In this document: positions 1-6,989 of the stretch, piece after piece
How the letters are laid out: each line of letters begins with the position of its first letter
How positions within the stretch are numbered: position 1 is the first letter of the stretch
From: a virus
Length of the DNA stretch: 20,424 nucleotides
Virus record (IMG/VR): IMGVR_UViG_3300046388_000122
Span: 1-20,424 of that record
Direction: 5' to 3' (one strand)
Program-made: the position numbers and the translations under genes
The notes under the pieces: generated by a model
Databases searched by the model: none
What the model saw: the letters and a program-made list of their open reading frames with translations, nothing else
What the model was told of the DNA's origin: nothing

Positions 1-51
1 TTGGTGTTAGTGGCTCATTGCAGAGCCTGCCCATGACTCTTCTGCCTTCAT

Positions 52-531
52 CTATGACGTACTTTTGGCATGTGTCATACTTTTCTTCTGGGCCTTTTGG
101 TATGCCTGCGTCACGTCTTTTTTTTTTGGTTTTTTTATTTTGACACTGAGCCACTCTTTTATTTTTTGTTCTGAGATTTTCTTTACTCGGAATGCATTGA
201 TTAGTTCTTGAACGCACGACTTGCCAACATTTGGAGTATCCAACATTTTTTGTTGGCTGACGTTATCCAAGAACTCATCGAAGGTCATTTCTGTTGCGTC
301 CATATTCATTATTCCACTACGCAATCTTCCAGATATTAATAAATCTTTCATTATTTTAGCGTTTTTCCCACGCTCAAATGCTTTTTCAAACCTCTCTCCC
401 ATTACAACTCTACACCTTGCTTGTTCAAGACTTACGCCAAGCTCAGCGCCTATTTCTCGGAAAAGTTTACCTGACCGTCTAAGCTCCAGTGCGTACTGAT
501 TAAGGTCTGTATTTCTGTTATTTCCAATCAT
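52..531 (-). CDS. HTH protein with RNA polymerase alpha-CTD-like hairpin domain
   Basis: This 159-residue protein looks like a DNA-binding regulator. Residues about 12-46 read as a helix-turn-helix (a helix, then 'FREIGAELGVSLEQAR'). Residues about 60-114 resemble the C-terminal domain of bacterial RNA polymerase alpha, which binds UP-element DNA: a helical stretch, then 'DTPNVGKSCVQELINAF', close to the family's 'TPNLGKKSLNEIK' hairpin. The last 30 residues are lysine-rich, consistent with nucleic-acid binding. It is the last complete gene of a minus-strand operon and its ATG overlaps the stop of the upstream gene by four bases. I infer a phage transcription factor that may redirect host RNA polymerase. 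It could instead be a plain HTH protein with a generic helix-hairpin-helix. Confidence 0.7.
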   Translation of the reverse strand: MIGNNRNTDLNQYALELRRSGKLFREIGAELGVSLEQARCRVVMGERFEKAFERGKNAKIMKDLLISGRLRSGIMNMDATEMTFDEFLDNVSQQKMLDTPNVGKSCVQELINAFRVKKISEQKIKEWLSVKIKKPKKKDVTQAYQKAQKKSMTHAKSTS

Positions 532-734
532 AATTTATCCTCCCGTTCATCGAAGTGGTGAGCCAGCCTGCGTAGCTCTGTTGCAGTTCCTTTGGTGATG
601 ACGCCCGTAAATAGTGGGCGTCGATCCTTTACGTGTACGGCCTCTCCTGCGATTACTTTGTAGGTCGTGTCGGTCAGTTCAAAAGTCAGGTGATCAACTT
701 TGAACTGCTCTCGTTTAATTGCCTGTCTGGTCAT
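528..734 (-). CDS. small hypothetical protein (68 aa)
   Basis: I do not recognise this 68-residue protein. It has alternating beta-type sequence in the middle ('HLTFELTDTTYKVIAGEAVHV') and a charged helix at the C-terminus rich in Arg, His, Glu and Asp. There is no membrane segment or cysteine. The ATG is preceded by AGGACAG, a fair ribosome binding site, and lies 20 bases inside the upstream gene. Its stop overlaps the next ATG, so it is translated as part of a coupled cluster. It is cytosolic in appearance, and no function is assigned. Confidence 0.7.
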   Translation of the reverse strand: MTRQAIKREQFKVDHLTFELTDTTYKVIAGEAVHVKDRRPLFTGVITKGTATELRRLAHHFDEREDKL

Positions 735-915
735 ATTCTGTCCTGACGTTTTGATATGCTTTTCGGAGCATTCCTCTGGCCTCTTCTAACATTTTGAGCG
801 CGTCATTGAGGTCTGGGAAATCATCGGGCGTTATTTTGCACGACAACATATGTGAGATTGTCAGGTCAAGTTTTGATAAAATTTGACCCAACTCTTCGAT
901 GCGTTCTAGGCTCAT
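715..915 (-). CDS. small helical hypothetical protein (66 aa)
   Basis: This is an almost entirely helical 66-residue acidic protein with heptad-like leucine and isoleucine spacing, suggesting a short coiled coil or helical hairpin split by 'CKITPDDFPD'. The start forms ATGA with the stop of the upstream OB-fold gene. No strong ribosome binding site is visible, so translation probably depends on coupling. I recognise no family. It might be a partner of one of its operon neighbours, but nothing in the sequence shows which. Confidence 0.65.
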   Translation of the reverse strand: MSLERIEELGQILSKLDLTISHMLSCKITPDDFPDLNDALKMLEEARGMLRKAYQNVRTEYDQTGN

Positions 916-1463
916 AGAGTAAACCTTGATACGTTATGCGCCCAGAGGTTAAAGCTACATTTAGATTGCTCTGGGCTTCCCCACACTTCTGCCTTGGCTA
1001 TTTTGCCTTTGCCGTGCATTCTAGCCAGATTGTTATTGATGTCTTTATCTGTTGTGGCTGTATGTTCTGGGTTGTCTTCGCGGTATGCTGCGATCACTTC
1101 GGACGTGATGAGATATGTGTCTGCGGCTTTTAGAACTGCCTTTAGGTCTTCCGCGATTTGTTGCGGCGTTTGTTTTTGCCGCTCAATAATTTCGGTTAGG
1201 ACGCCATGTTCTGGCTGCTCTGGACTTTCCTCTGGCAGACTTTCCTTGAGCTTTACGCAACCGACTGCGCGGTATGGTATTGTTTGCGCCTTGTCTGGAT
1301 GATTTGGCACGACTTCCATTAGCACTTGATCGCCTACGGATAGTTGCAGGAACCGTGCGAGATTGTTGGTGATGAAGGTATTTTGGCCTTCTGTGTTTAC
1401 AGCGAATGCGCTGTAGTGCTGGGTGATATTTGTGATTAACCCGTGAATTTTTTGAAGTTCCAT
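912..1463 (-). CDS. OB-fold (cold-shock-like) protein with possible C-terminal winged helix
   Basis: The protein has 183 residues. The start is placed at the ATG at 1463 because the in-frame extension up to 1622 runs through another gene (1522-1674) and looks non-coding. Residues about 1-75 ('GLITNITQHYSAFAV', 'FITNNLARFLQLSVGDQVLM') resemble a single OB/cold-shock-type nucleic-acid-binding domain. After an acidic proline-containing linker, residues about 105-170 suggest a winged helix-turn-helix ('TYLITSEVIAAYRE', 'INNNLARMHGKGKIAK'). A nucleic-acid-binding role, perhaps regulatory, is inferred. GGGAAA lies upstream of the ATG. The 3' end overlaps the next gene as ATGA. It may be cotranscribed from the promoter at 1708-1735. 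Confidence 0.7.
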   Translation of the reverse strand: MELQKIHGLITNITQHYSAFAVNTEGQNTFITNNLARFLQLSVGDQVLMEVVPNHPDKAQTIPYRAVGCVKLKESLPEESPEQPEHGVLTEIIERQKQTPQQIAEDLKAVLKAADTYLITSEVIAAYREDNPEHTATTDKDINNNLARMHGKGKIAKAEVWGSPEQSKCSFNLWAHNVSRFTL

Positions 1464-1521
1464 TGTTTTTTTCCCATTGATTGATTTGACGAGGGGGCAG
1501 TTTTTACCGCCCCCTTTCGCA

Positions 1522-1674
1522 TTACATTTTTTCGTTGTAGATTTTTTGCAGCTTATCGAATGCGTAGACTGCTTCTTCGCGGTTTTGCACAAATGGAAGA
1601 ATTTCTTCGATTGCGAGTTCACGAATTTCTTCTTTTGTTTTGCCTTTGCAGAGTTCTTTGACGCTTGGCTTCAT
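1522..1674 (-). CDS. small hypothetical protein (50 aa), first gene of operon
   Basis: This 50-residue ORF (MKPSVKELCKGKTKEEIREL, ending YNEKM) is strongly supported by a near-perfect ribosome binding site, AGGAGGT, five bases before its ATG. It is helical, charged and has one cysteine. A hinge-like 'ILPFVQ' separates two helices. It is the first gene after the putative promoter at 1708-1735, and the OB-fold gene starts about 58 bases after its stop. Its presence explains why the downstream gene should not be extended to 1622. Function is unknown; small first genes of early phage operons are often host-interacting proteins, which is only a guess here. Confidence 0.75.
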   Translation of the reverse strand: MKPSVKELCKGKTKEEIRELAIEEILPFVQNREEAVYAFDKLQKIYNEKM

Positions 1675-1707
1675 TTTTTACCTCCTTTCTTTTTTGACTG
1701 TGACTTA

Positions 1708-1735
1708 CAGATAGAGATTTATTTTATATGTTCAA
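1708..1735 (-). promoter_or_regulatory. putative promoter (TTGAAC-N16-TATCTG)
   Basis: On the minus strand a -35 box TTGAAC (1730-1735) is followed after exactly 16 bases by TATCTG (1708-1713), continuing TAAG. Spacing and the TATnTGTA form match four other promoters in this window. The predicted transcript would start near 1701 and lead into the AGGAGGT site of the 50-residue gene. Confidence 0.55.
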
Positions 1736-1765
1736 GTTTTTTCTTTACTGTCTGCAAAGTTTATT

Positions 1766-2350
1766 TCAGTTTTTTTGCACATAAGAAAACCAACCTGTTA
1801 CAATTATTTTTCTTTGTGTTGGTGATGAAATTCCTCTGTGTGTAAATGTCCAGTCGGCAGGCCATATAACAGTCAGTCCTTTTTTTGGTTTTACTTTTAA
1901 TTTTTGATGGAACCACTCTGTCTCGCCACGATCACTCACATCATTAAGATATGTCATAAATACCAAATGCCTGTCACGAACCGCATTATCGGCTCCACCT
2001 CTTTCTGTGTGCCAAGAGTGGAAGCCTTGTTTTGGCTCATATCGTTGGATGTTTGTTGGTGCTGTCACTGCGAATTTGCTGTATTCAGCGCAAAAATTAT
2101 ACTCTTCCATATAACGATCTAAACATTTCTGAAGCTCATCCATATAACCACCGAACAGAATAGGATAATTGTCCAAAACCAAATCATTGCTTTCTTTGAT
2201 TTCTTTATTAACAATCGATTCTCTGCTGCCACACCTTCCTTCTTGCGAATTATCTTTTTCTAAAATTGTTAATTTTGAGATTTCATCACAAAGATCAAGA
2301 TCAATAAGGTATCCTCGTAAGAAGTCTGCACCTTTTAATTCTGTTTTCAT
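1766..2350 (-). CDS. 2-oxoglutarate/Fe(II)-dependent oxygenase
   Basis: This 194-residue protein carries the signature of the prolyl-4-hydroxylase-like 2OG-Fe(II) oxygenase superfamily common in marine phages. It has an iron-binding H-x-E at H114/E116 ('WHTE'), a 'YLND..DRGETEW' strand at about 134-146, the distal iron-binding H171 in 'FTHRG', and R180 nine residues later to hold 2-oxoglutarate. Such enzymes hydroxylate proteins, nucleobases or small molecules; the substrate is not predictable here. Glu replaces the usual Asp of the HxD motif. The start has AAGGGGGA upstream and forms ATGA with the stop of the preceding gene, so the two are coupled. The gene looks AT-richer than the replication genes, suggesting separate acquisition. 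Confidence 0.85.
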   Translation of the reverse strand: MKTELKGADFLRGYLIDLDLCDEISKLTILEKDNSQEGRCGSRESIVNKEIKESNDLVLDNYPILFGGYMDELQKCLDRYMEEYNFCAEYSKFAVTAPTNIQRYEPKQGFHSWHTERGGADNAVRDRHLVFMTYLNDVSDRGETEWFHQKLKVKPKKGLTVIWPADWTFTHRGISSPTQRKIIVTGWFSYVQKN

Positions 2351-3117
2351 TTCACTTTCCCCCTTAGTGGTTTTCGATTTATTTTATCTGATTTATCCCA
2401 AAATTTATTTCTATTTTTATAAAACATTGGCATAGGATCATCTCTAAATACCATGCCAGCGCCATAATTTAATATTGATTCTGAGAAGTCTTCTTTGCTT
2501 ATGAGGTGATGTCTGATTTCTACTTTCCTTTCAGTCATTGGATGCATTATTACCATTGGCGTCAATGGTGGCACTCTAAATGTTACTTCATCTTTTTTTG
2601 GGCAGACGATATAATTCATTTCAAGCGCCGATTGATTTTTAAACTCTAATATTCCCGGCAGCAAAGTAAAATGCTCAAAAAAATCTCTTTGGCTCCAGAT
2701 AGGTTGAGTGTAAGTAAAATATATCATTTCCCGCATTTTTATGACCCAAACTGAAGTTAGTTTTATATTGTGTCTTTTGTTTTGCGAGAAGCCTTGAAAC
2801 TGTTCACAGGCATGTTGTTCAGAACCAAAGTCTTTGTTTGAAAATCTCCATTCATATTCATTGCCTTCAATTGAAGCGACTTTTACTTCAAGCTCCCCCC
2901 AAAGTGGAACTACAATTCCTTTGCTGTAATATTCTGAGAATGCTCTGCAATTTTTTATTGTTGGGCCTTTGGGACACATTTTTGGTGTGTCCTTCCACCA
3001 GTCAGGAATGTAGTTTTTGCCTTCAGATATTTTGGCATGGTTATACGCATATGTTGAATACGTGTAGCAATCCATTATCAGAGGTTCTTTATTTTTTTTA
3101 AACAGTTTCATCATCAT
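2347..3117 (-). CDS. hypothetical phage protein coupled to the 2OG oxygenase
   Basis: This protein of about 256 residues belongs to no family I can name with confidence, although similar proteins with 'IPDWWKDTP' near the N-terminus occur in marine phages. It is rich in Trp, Phe and Tyr with alternating strands and has conserved-looking cysteines ('MCPKGPTIKNC') and histidines ('IRHHLISKED'), consistent with a beta-rich, perhaps enzymatic, globular protein. Three consecutive ATGs (3109-3117) follow GGTGAGG, so the exact start is ambiguous. A TTG at 3129 is less likely. It overlaps its upstream gene by 20 bases and the oxygenase by four. A joint role with the oxygenase is inferred from this coupling only. 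Confidence 0.75.
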   Translation of the reverse strand: MMMKLFKKNKEPLIMDCYTYSTYAYNHAKISEGKNYIPDWWKDTPKMCPKGPTIKNCRAFSEYYSKGIVVPLWGELEVKVASIEGNEYEWRFSNKDFGSEQHACEQFQGFSQNKRHNIKLTSVWVIKMREMIYFTYTQPIWSQRDFFEHFTLLPGILEFKNQSALEMNYIVCPKKDEVTFRVPPLTPMVIMHPMTERKVEIRHHLISKEDFSESILNYGAGMVFRDDPMPMFYKNRNKFWDKSDKINRKPLRGKVK

Positions 3118-3256
3118 TTTCCTCACCAATTTTTTTTATTAATTCCTCCAGTGCTTCTGTTGCTGCTGGATTGAAGATGGTTCGCATTGCGGCTTGATTG
3201 ATGCGCCGAATTTCTTGGCGCACTTCTGTGAGCGTATCTAGATCATCTTGGTTCAT
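3098..3256 (-). CDS. small hypothetical protein (52 aa)
   Basis: A 52-residue ORF (starts MNQDDLDTLTEVRQEIRR) has a very strong ribosome binding site, AAGGAGGA, before its ATG. It is helical and acidic, ending in 'EENDDETV', and could form a small coiled coil. Its 3' end overlaps the start of the 256-residue gene by 20 bases, and the ribosome binding site of that gene (GGTGAGG) lies inside it. The stop of the upstream gene abuts its ATG. Function is unknown. Confidence 0.75.
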   Translation of the reverse strand: MNQDDLDTLTEVRQEIRRINQAAMRTIFNPAATEALEELIKKIGEENDDETV

Positions 3257-3448
3257 TTAATCCTCCTTATATTCTTTGAGACAGATGTCAGCAGCGTTTT
3301 TTTTATCGTCCATTGCTTCAATAACTTTTACCCAAGCCTCTGAACACATATCATGACTGCCACCCATGCGTTTTAAAAAGCAGACGTGCTTCATGTCGCG
3401 TAGGGTTTGCTCCTCTACCATCAGAGTGATTTCGACATACTTTGTCAC
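3257..3448 (-). CDS. small hypothetical protein (63 aa), GTG start
   Basis: The 63-residue protein starts at a GTG directly downstream of AGGAGGAGG, and this site overlaps the last codons of the preceding gene. A longer in-frame version to 3610 was rejected because its extra part is the wrong frame of the gene at 3445-3642 and is improbably Arg-rich. The sequence shows a strand ('YVEITLMVEEQTLRDM'), then a helical part with three cysteines ('HVCFLKRMGGSHDMCSEAW', later 'ADICLKEY'). Three Cys and two His could bind metal, but no known finger pattern fits. Function is unknown. Confidence 0.65.
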   Translation of the reverse strand: MTKYVEITLMVEEQTLRDMKHVCFLKRMGGSHDMCSEAWVKVIEAMDDKKNAADICLKEYKED

Positions 3449-3642
3449 TTCATCCTCCTCCTGAGTTCGTCTGAATATGTCATGCCTTGGTCGGCATAGA
3501 AGTTTTCTTTTTCGGGGTTCCAGCCTTTCATGGCTTCCCGCGCATTGCGGCAGTCTTGGATGATGAAGACGAGGGCGTCTTGATCGACGCTCTTGGCGTG
3601 GTCTTCCCACTTTGCGAAGTCTTGTGCTGTTGCGCCACTCAT
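3445..3642 (-). CDS. small hypothetical protein (65 aa)
   Basis: This 65-residue acidic protein contains 'KWEDHAKSVDQDALVFIIQDC' and 'WNPEKENFYADQGMTYSDELRRR', helices around one hydrophobic strand. I know no family for it. The ATG forms ATGA with the upstream stop, and its 3' end carries the ribosome binding site and GTG start of the next gene, so it sits in a chain of coupled small genes. A cytosolic early phage protein is likely; nothing more can be said. Confidence 0.7.
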   Translation of the reverse strand: MSGATAQDFAKWEDHAKSVDQDALVFIIQDCRNAREAMKGWNPEKENFYADQGMTYSDELRRRMK

Positions 3643-3842
3643 TGTCCGATACCTTTCAAAAATGTTTGAGCCTCATTGATCCACTGGCTTAGAGACAAAT
3701 GTTTTAGCCGATACACGTAGACGCTGTGATCATCGTAATCATTGATGTCGCCATTATCGAAGACGAAATAAAAGTAACCGTCTGAAGCATATAGATTGAG
3801 GTGTGGGTTACCTACTGCTTTGATGATTTGATTGCGTGTCAT
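3639..3842 (-). CDS. small hypothetical protein (67 aa)
   Basis: The start is set at the ATG at 3842, five codons inside the longest frame, because GGGAGGC lies seven bases before it and the stop TAA of the upstream gene overlaps it as TAATG. The 67-residue product is tyrosine- and aspartate-rich ('YASDGYFYFVFDNGDINDYDDHSVYVYRLKHLSLSQW', given for its aromatic strands) and probably a small beta sheet with a C-terminal helix. It resembles short phage proteins of unknown role; no metal or nucleotide motif is visible. Confidence 0.7.
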   Translation of the reverse strand: MTRNQIIKAVGNPHLNLYASDGYFYFVFDNGDINDYDDHSVYVYRLKHLSLSQWINEAQTFLKGIGQ

Positions 3843-4144
3843 TATTCTGCCTCCCATGAACTAGCGCCGCCGCTCTCAAATCTTTTCATCAAGCCTTTGT
3901 TGCCAGAATGATAAAAAGCCCTGACGATTTTATCGCCTTTCATCAGGACAACGTGTTCGCAATATCCACCCCATCCATCGCTATCAGTCCAGCGTTTTAG
4001 GATTTCCCAGCCTTTGTCTTCAGCATCAGCAAGGACGCTGTCCATGCCTGCCAAGTCTTTTGCGGCTTTGCGCTCTGGGCCACCGTTTAATTCCCACTTT
4101 AAGTAGGCCAGTTCTTCGCGGTCATATTCACTAAGTTTTGTCAT
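3842..4144 (-). CDS. hypothetical protein (100 aa), first gene of operon
   Basis: The 100-residue product begins MTKLSEYDREELAYLKWEL. The ATG at 4144 is chosen over the in-frame ATG at 4171 because GAGGAAG precedes it and the promoter -10 box (4174-4179) would leave 4171 outside the transcript. The C-terminal half, with 'GWEILKRWTDSDGWGGYCEHVVLMKGDKIVRAFYHS', looks like a compact alpha/beta fold rich in Trp and Gly. I recognise no family. It leads a run of seven coupled minus-strand genes ending in the 2OG oxygenase. Confidence 0.7.
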   Translation of the reverse strand: MTKLSEYDREELAYLKWELNGGPERKAAKDLAGMDSVLADAEDKGWEILKRWTDSDGWGGYCEHVVLMKGDKIVRAFYHSGNKGLMKRFESGGASSWEAE

Positions 4145-4173
4145 TTTTTTCTTCCTCTCTCTCTTACACACTA

Positions 4174-4201
4174 CAAATAGATACTTTTACGGATACATCA
4201 A
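4174..4201 (-). promoter_or_regulatory. putative promoter (TTGATG-N16-TATTTG)
   Basis: On the minus strand TTGATG (4196-4201) and TATTTG (4174-4179) are separated by exactly 16 bases. The following TAGTGTGTAAGAGAGAG nearly repeats the TATTGTGTAAGAGAGAA downstream of the plus-strand promoter at 15338-15365. That long match outside the core boxes makes a shared promoter class convincing. It would serve the operon 4144 to 1766. Confidence 0.65.
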
Positions 4202-4288
4202 GAGCCATCGATAAATTATTTACTTTATTTTTTGCTTATTTATTGCAGATCAGTAAATGCAATAAATCAAACCGCCCTAAGTACCTTG

Positions 4289-4333
<45 letters not shown>

Positions 4334-4343
4334 TGTATTACTG

Positions 4344-4390
4344 CCCCCTACCCCCTACCCCCCACCTATGTATGAGGGGGGGTGGAGGGT
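4344..4390. repeat. C-tract/G-tract hairpin
   Basis: Three C runs of five or six, spaced by TA, are followed after a short loop by seven Gs, GG and GGG. ACCCCCC (4357-4363) pairs with GGGGGGT (4377-4383) across a 13-base loop, and neighbouring runs can slide in register. The minus strand also holds several G runs that might form a quadruplex. It may act as a terminator for the operon arriving from 4507 or as an origin structure. Confidence 0.55.
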
Positions 4391-4506
4391 GAGGAGTATA
4401 GACGCCCCCCAAGGTACTGCAAAAATGCAATAAATACACAAAATACATACCCCGTTGAAATCATTGACAAATACCCCAATGTTTAGTGATGCAGTAAATC
4501 ATGCAG

Positions 4507-4662
4507 TTAATCATCGCGACATTTGTCGAGTGCTTTCTCTGCCAGCATCGCGTAAAACTGCACACCCTCGCTGACATTAGCGATGTCTCTGATCTCCTCC
4601 AGTGCGCCCCTCATTATCAAATTCTGCTCGTAGATTTTTTTCCACTGCTCTCGCTCAAACAT
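4507..4662 (-). CDS. small hypothetical protein (51 aa)
   Basis: The start at 4662 (MFEREQWKKIYEQN) follows AGGGGGGG at suitable distance; an in-frame ATG at 4692 inside the primase gene is an alternative. The product is a short amphipathic helical protein with 'MRGALEEIRDIANVSEG' and a C-terminal 'AEKALDKCRDD'. No family is recognised. It follows the primase-helicase gene by about ten bases and is probably cotranscribed with it. Its last codons overlap the iteron-like repeats of the neighbouring non-coding region. Confidence 0.6.
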   Translation of the reverse strand: MFEREQWKKIYEQNLIMRGALEEIRDIANVSEGVQFYAMLAEKALDKCRDD

Positions 4663-4672
4663 TATGCCCCCC

Positions 4673-6976
4673 CTATTGAATTGATGGTGCAAACCAAGCC
4701 ATCGTCGGACGGCCCCGCTTACCCTCGTTCAGATTGCGGCACTCTATGCCCCTATCGTTTGCCAGCGCGTCCAGAACGTCTCCACGTTTGCGCCGATCCA
4801 TATTTGCGAATGCCCCTACACCACGGGTGATCTGGCTCTCCGTGATGCCCCCCAGACCCGCGCCTTCGATCTTGGTGAACACTGCCTTGCAGCAGGCATC
4901 GAAGGGGCCATCGGCCATATTGGATCGAAACATTGCAATGGTCTCGGTAGCGTAAAACTCCACGTAATCTATCGACCACTGCATTGCATCCAGACCAATA
5001 CTTTCCTGTCCCATTGATCTGGCAATGATAAGTGACAGGCGCATGGCAATCTCTCTGGATCGATTGTACATGGCCTCCAGTCCTGACCCTGTCTCTTTCC
5101 TAATGGCGTCCACCAGCCGCTCCTCGTACTGTCTGAGCAGCTTCTCAGCCTCTGGTGTGAACGGCACCTCAAACGGATTGCTTGGCATGTCATGTATATT
5201 GCCTGCATCCAGATCGCCATCGTGGGCGTGGGCGTGTTCTTTTGCCCACTTTGACAGGCGGTCTGATATCGACGCCACGCTGTTGCGCTGGGATAGCTGC
5301 ACCCCGATTTCCGATTTTACGATCAGGAAGCGGTTCAGTAGGCCGCTTGCCACATCGCCCCCTCCGATTGCCTTCATAAATTCTGACGGCGTTGACATGC
5401 CCACTAGGGTCAGGCTTGGCCTCTTTACCACCTTCTCCAGCTTTTCGGCCTCAGACGCCTTCAGTGTCATAGTTGAATAGCCCTGCGGCCTCAGTGTGCC
5501 GTCCTGCCGACCAAAGCATTCCATGATGGCAGTCAGAGCATCAGCCTTGTGCTGCATACCAGATGCACTTGCGGCCTTTAGCTGCCTGCCTAGCTCATCG
5601 ACCACCGCGACATGGACTGGCTTGTTGATGAGTGTAGACATCACCCCCGCCCCACTGGTGTAACCTGCGGGGCCAATTAGGTCTGTCAGGCCAGCCTGAT
5701 CCAACATTGTTTCCAAAACAGTTTTGGTGTGTTCCTTTCCCGATCCTGTCTCACCAATATTTAGCAAGTACAAAGATGAGAAATTACGCCTGTCTGTTAC
5801 CCAGCGCCTGCCCATCACCACTGATCCAAACGCTATGGCGCACTGCACGGCGAACTGGGGCTGCGGCTTGATGGCTGAGATCGAATAGCCATTGACCACA
5901 TCTTGCAGAACACCGGGTATCGCCAGCAGATGATCTGGTATGTGATCCAGTGGCCCTGCGTCTGGCTTGGAAACAACTCTGGGTTTATTCTGCATTTTTT
6001 CCATGAGTTCTGTCCCACGGGCAAATATCTCTTTCTCGTCGGCCTCTGGCTCTTGCTTGATGTGCAGGAAGGCAGCGGCCTCGCGCACGGCCTTTGTGAC
6101 GTTGCCTTGAAAATCGTACTGGCACCATAGCTCAAAGCAATCGAAGCTATGCTCTGAACTGAACGGATCGGACGCATGGTGACTGAAGGCGCGGCCATCC
6201 TCAAATACCTTGACGCCTGCCAACTTTGACGTGGAGTTGGGTGATAGGAAGCGATCCTTTGCCGTCTGCTTGTAGCCGTATTGAACTAATAAACTGTGCA
6301 TATCGTGGGCCTGATTAAAGGCGTCGATCACGCTGGTGCCGTCATTGTTCTTGGGCCGTGGCTTTCTGGGTGGCTGATATTCTGGCTCACGCCGCCACGG
6401 GCATATGGATTGCATCTGTGGCCGAAATTTATCCCACTCTTTCCAGATTGTTAAAAGCTGCGGCGGTAGCTCTGGCAGGCCATCCCAGATTGATCGACCT
6501 GCCCACTCGTATGGACGGCCCGTATCTGGGTGAATTGATGGCGGCAGGACATCTTGCACGGCCCCAGCGCGAAGCTCAAAGACCACTTCTGTCTTGCGCG
6601 GATCGCCCTCGACAGGCCACGATATTTTGTGGGTGATTAAATCGGGCGGTGCCTTGAAGATCAGCTTGCCGCGATTTTCGCGCCCAATGATTTGGGGGGC
6701 CGACTGCATTAGCTCTGAGAAATCGATCCCAAGTTCTTCAAAAATCAGCTTGGTGTGTTCCACATGATCGATGTCCACGGCGCACGTTCCAGACGCCCCG
6801 TGCAGCAGCCCCACATTATGGGTGGGGTTTTGCTCGTAATACAGACGCGCCTTTTCTGGGTCAGACAGCGCCTGCTCTGGCTTCTGCCAGCCAAAGCGGG
6901 TTGGGCCTTTTGTGCCAGCGGGTATCGTAACCAGATACCAGCCCAGCTTGGAGCAATACTCTTCCACGTTAGTCAT
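4673..6976 (-). CDS. Prim-Pol primase fused to DUF3987-like helicase
   Basis: This 767-residue protein is likely the phage replication primase-helicase. Residues about 8-175 match the bifunctional primase-polymerase (archaeo-eukaryotic primase) domain: 'GTKGPTRFGWQKP', the catalytic D68-x-D70 in 'CAVDIDH', and 'LPPSIHP' with H149. A middle region (about 215-310) has Cys and His and could bind DNA. Residues about 345-700 form a P-loop ATPase of the DUF3987/helicase type: Walker A GETGSGKE (408-415), Walker B 'VAVVDELG' (D460, E461), a sensor 'GMSTP' near 526-530 and a candidate arginine finger R549. The residue after the Walker A lysine is Glu, not Ser/Thr, which is unusual. A winged-helix-like C-terminus follows. 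It lies beside the possible origin at 4202-4506. Confidence 0.85.
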   Translation of the reverse strand: MTNVEEYCSKLGWYLVTIPAGTKGPTRFGWQKPEQALSDPEKARLYYEQNPTHNVGLLHGASGTCAVDIDHVEHTKLIFEELGIDFSELMQSAPQIIGRENRGKLIFKAPPDLITHKISWPVEGDPRKTEVVFELRAGAVQDVLPPSIHPDTGRPYEWAGRSIWDGLPELPPQLLTIWKEWDKFRPQMQSICPWRREPEYQPPRKPRPKNNDGTSVIDAFNQAHDMHSLLVQYGYKQTAKDRFLSPNSTSKLAGVKVFEDGRAFSHHASDPFSSEHSFDCFELWCQYDFQGNVTKAVREAAAFLHIKQEPEADEKEIFARGTELMEKMQNKPRVVSKPDAGPLDHIPDHLLAIPGVLQDVVNGYSISAIKPQPQFAVQCAIAFGSVVMGRRWVTDRRNFSSLYLLNIGETGSGKEHTKTVLETMLDQAGLTDLIGPAGYTSGAGVMSTLINKPVHVAVVDELGRQLKAASASGMQHKADALTAIMECFGRQDGTLRPQGYSTMTLKASEAEKLEKVVKRPSLTLVGMSTPSEFMKAIGGGDVASGLLNRFLIVKSEIGVQLSQRNSVASISDRLSKWAKEHAHAHDGDLDAGNIHDMPSNPFEVPFTPEAEKLLRQYEERLVDAIRKETGSGLEAMYNRSREIAMRLSLIIARSMGQESIGLDAMQWSIDYVEFYATETIAMFRSNMADGPFDACCKAVFTKIEGAGLGGITESQITRGVGAFANMDRRKRGDVLDALANDRGIECRNLNEGKRGRPTMAWFAPSIQ

Positions 6977-6989
6977 TTTTTTTGACCCT

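Noticed and set aside
1-34. Possible start of another minus-strand gene running off the left edge (ATG at 34)
   Set aside because: Only eleven codons are visible and the ribosome binding site is weak, so it cannot be supported from this window.
912-1622. Longer 236-residue version of the OB-fold protein
   Set aside because: The extra 53 residues are Lys/Ser/Cys-rich, overlap a better-supported 50-residue gene with AGGAGGT, and the ATG at 1463 fits the domain start.
3257-3610. 117-residue version of the 63-residue GTG-start protein
   Set aside because: The extension is the wrong frame of the gene at 3445-3642, very Arg-rich, while a strong AGGAGGAGG sits before the GTG at 3448.
4344-4390. 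G-quadruplex on the minus strand
   Set aside because: There are three long G runs with TA loops, but the fourth run is only GG, so a stable three-layer quadruplex is uncertain; a duplex hairpin explains the pattern better.
5025-5480. Long plus-strand frame opposite the primase gene
   Set aside because: It lacks a ribosome binding site, is Ser/Arg-rich, and mirrors a gene with clear catalytic motifs on the other strand.
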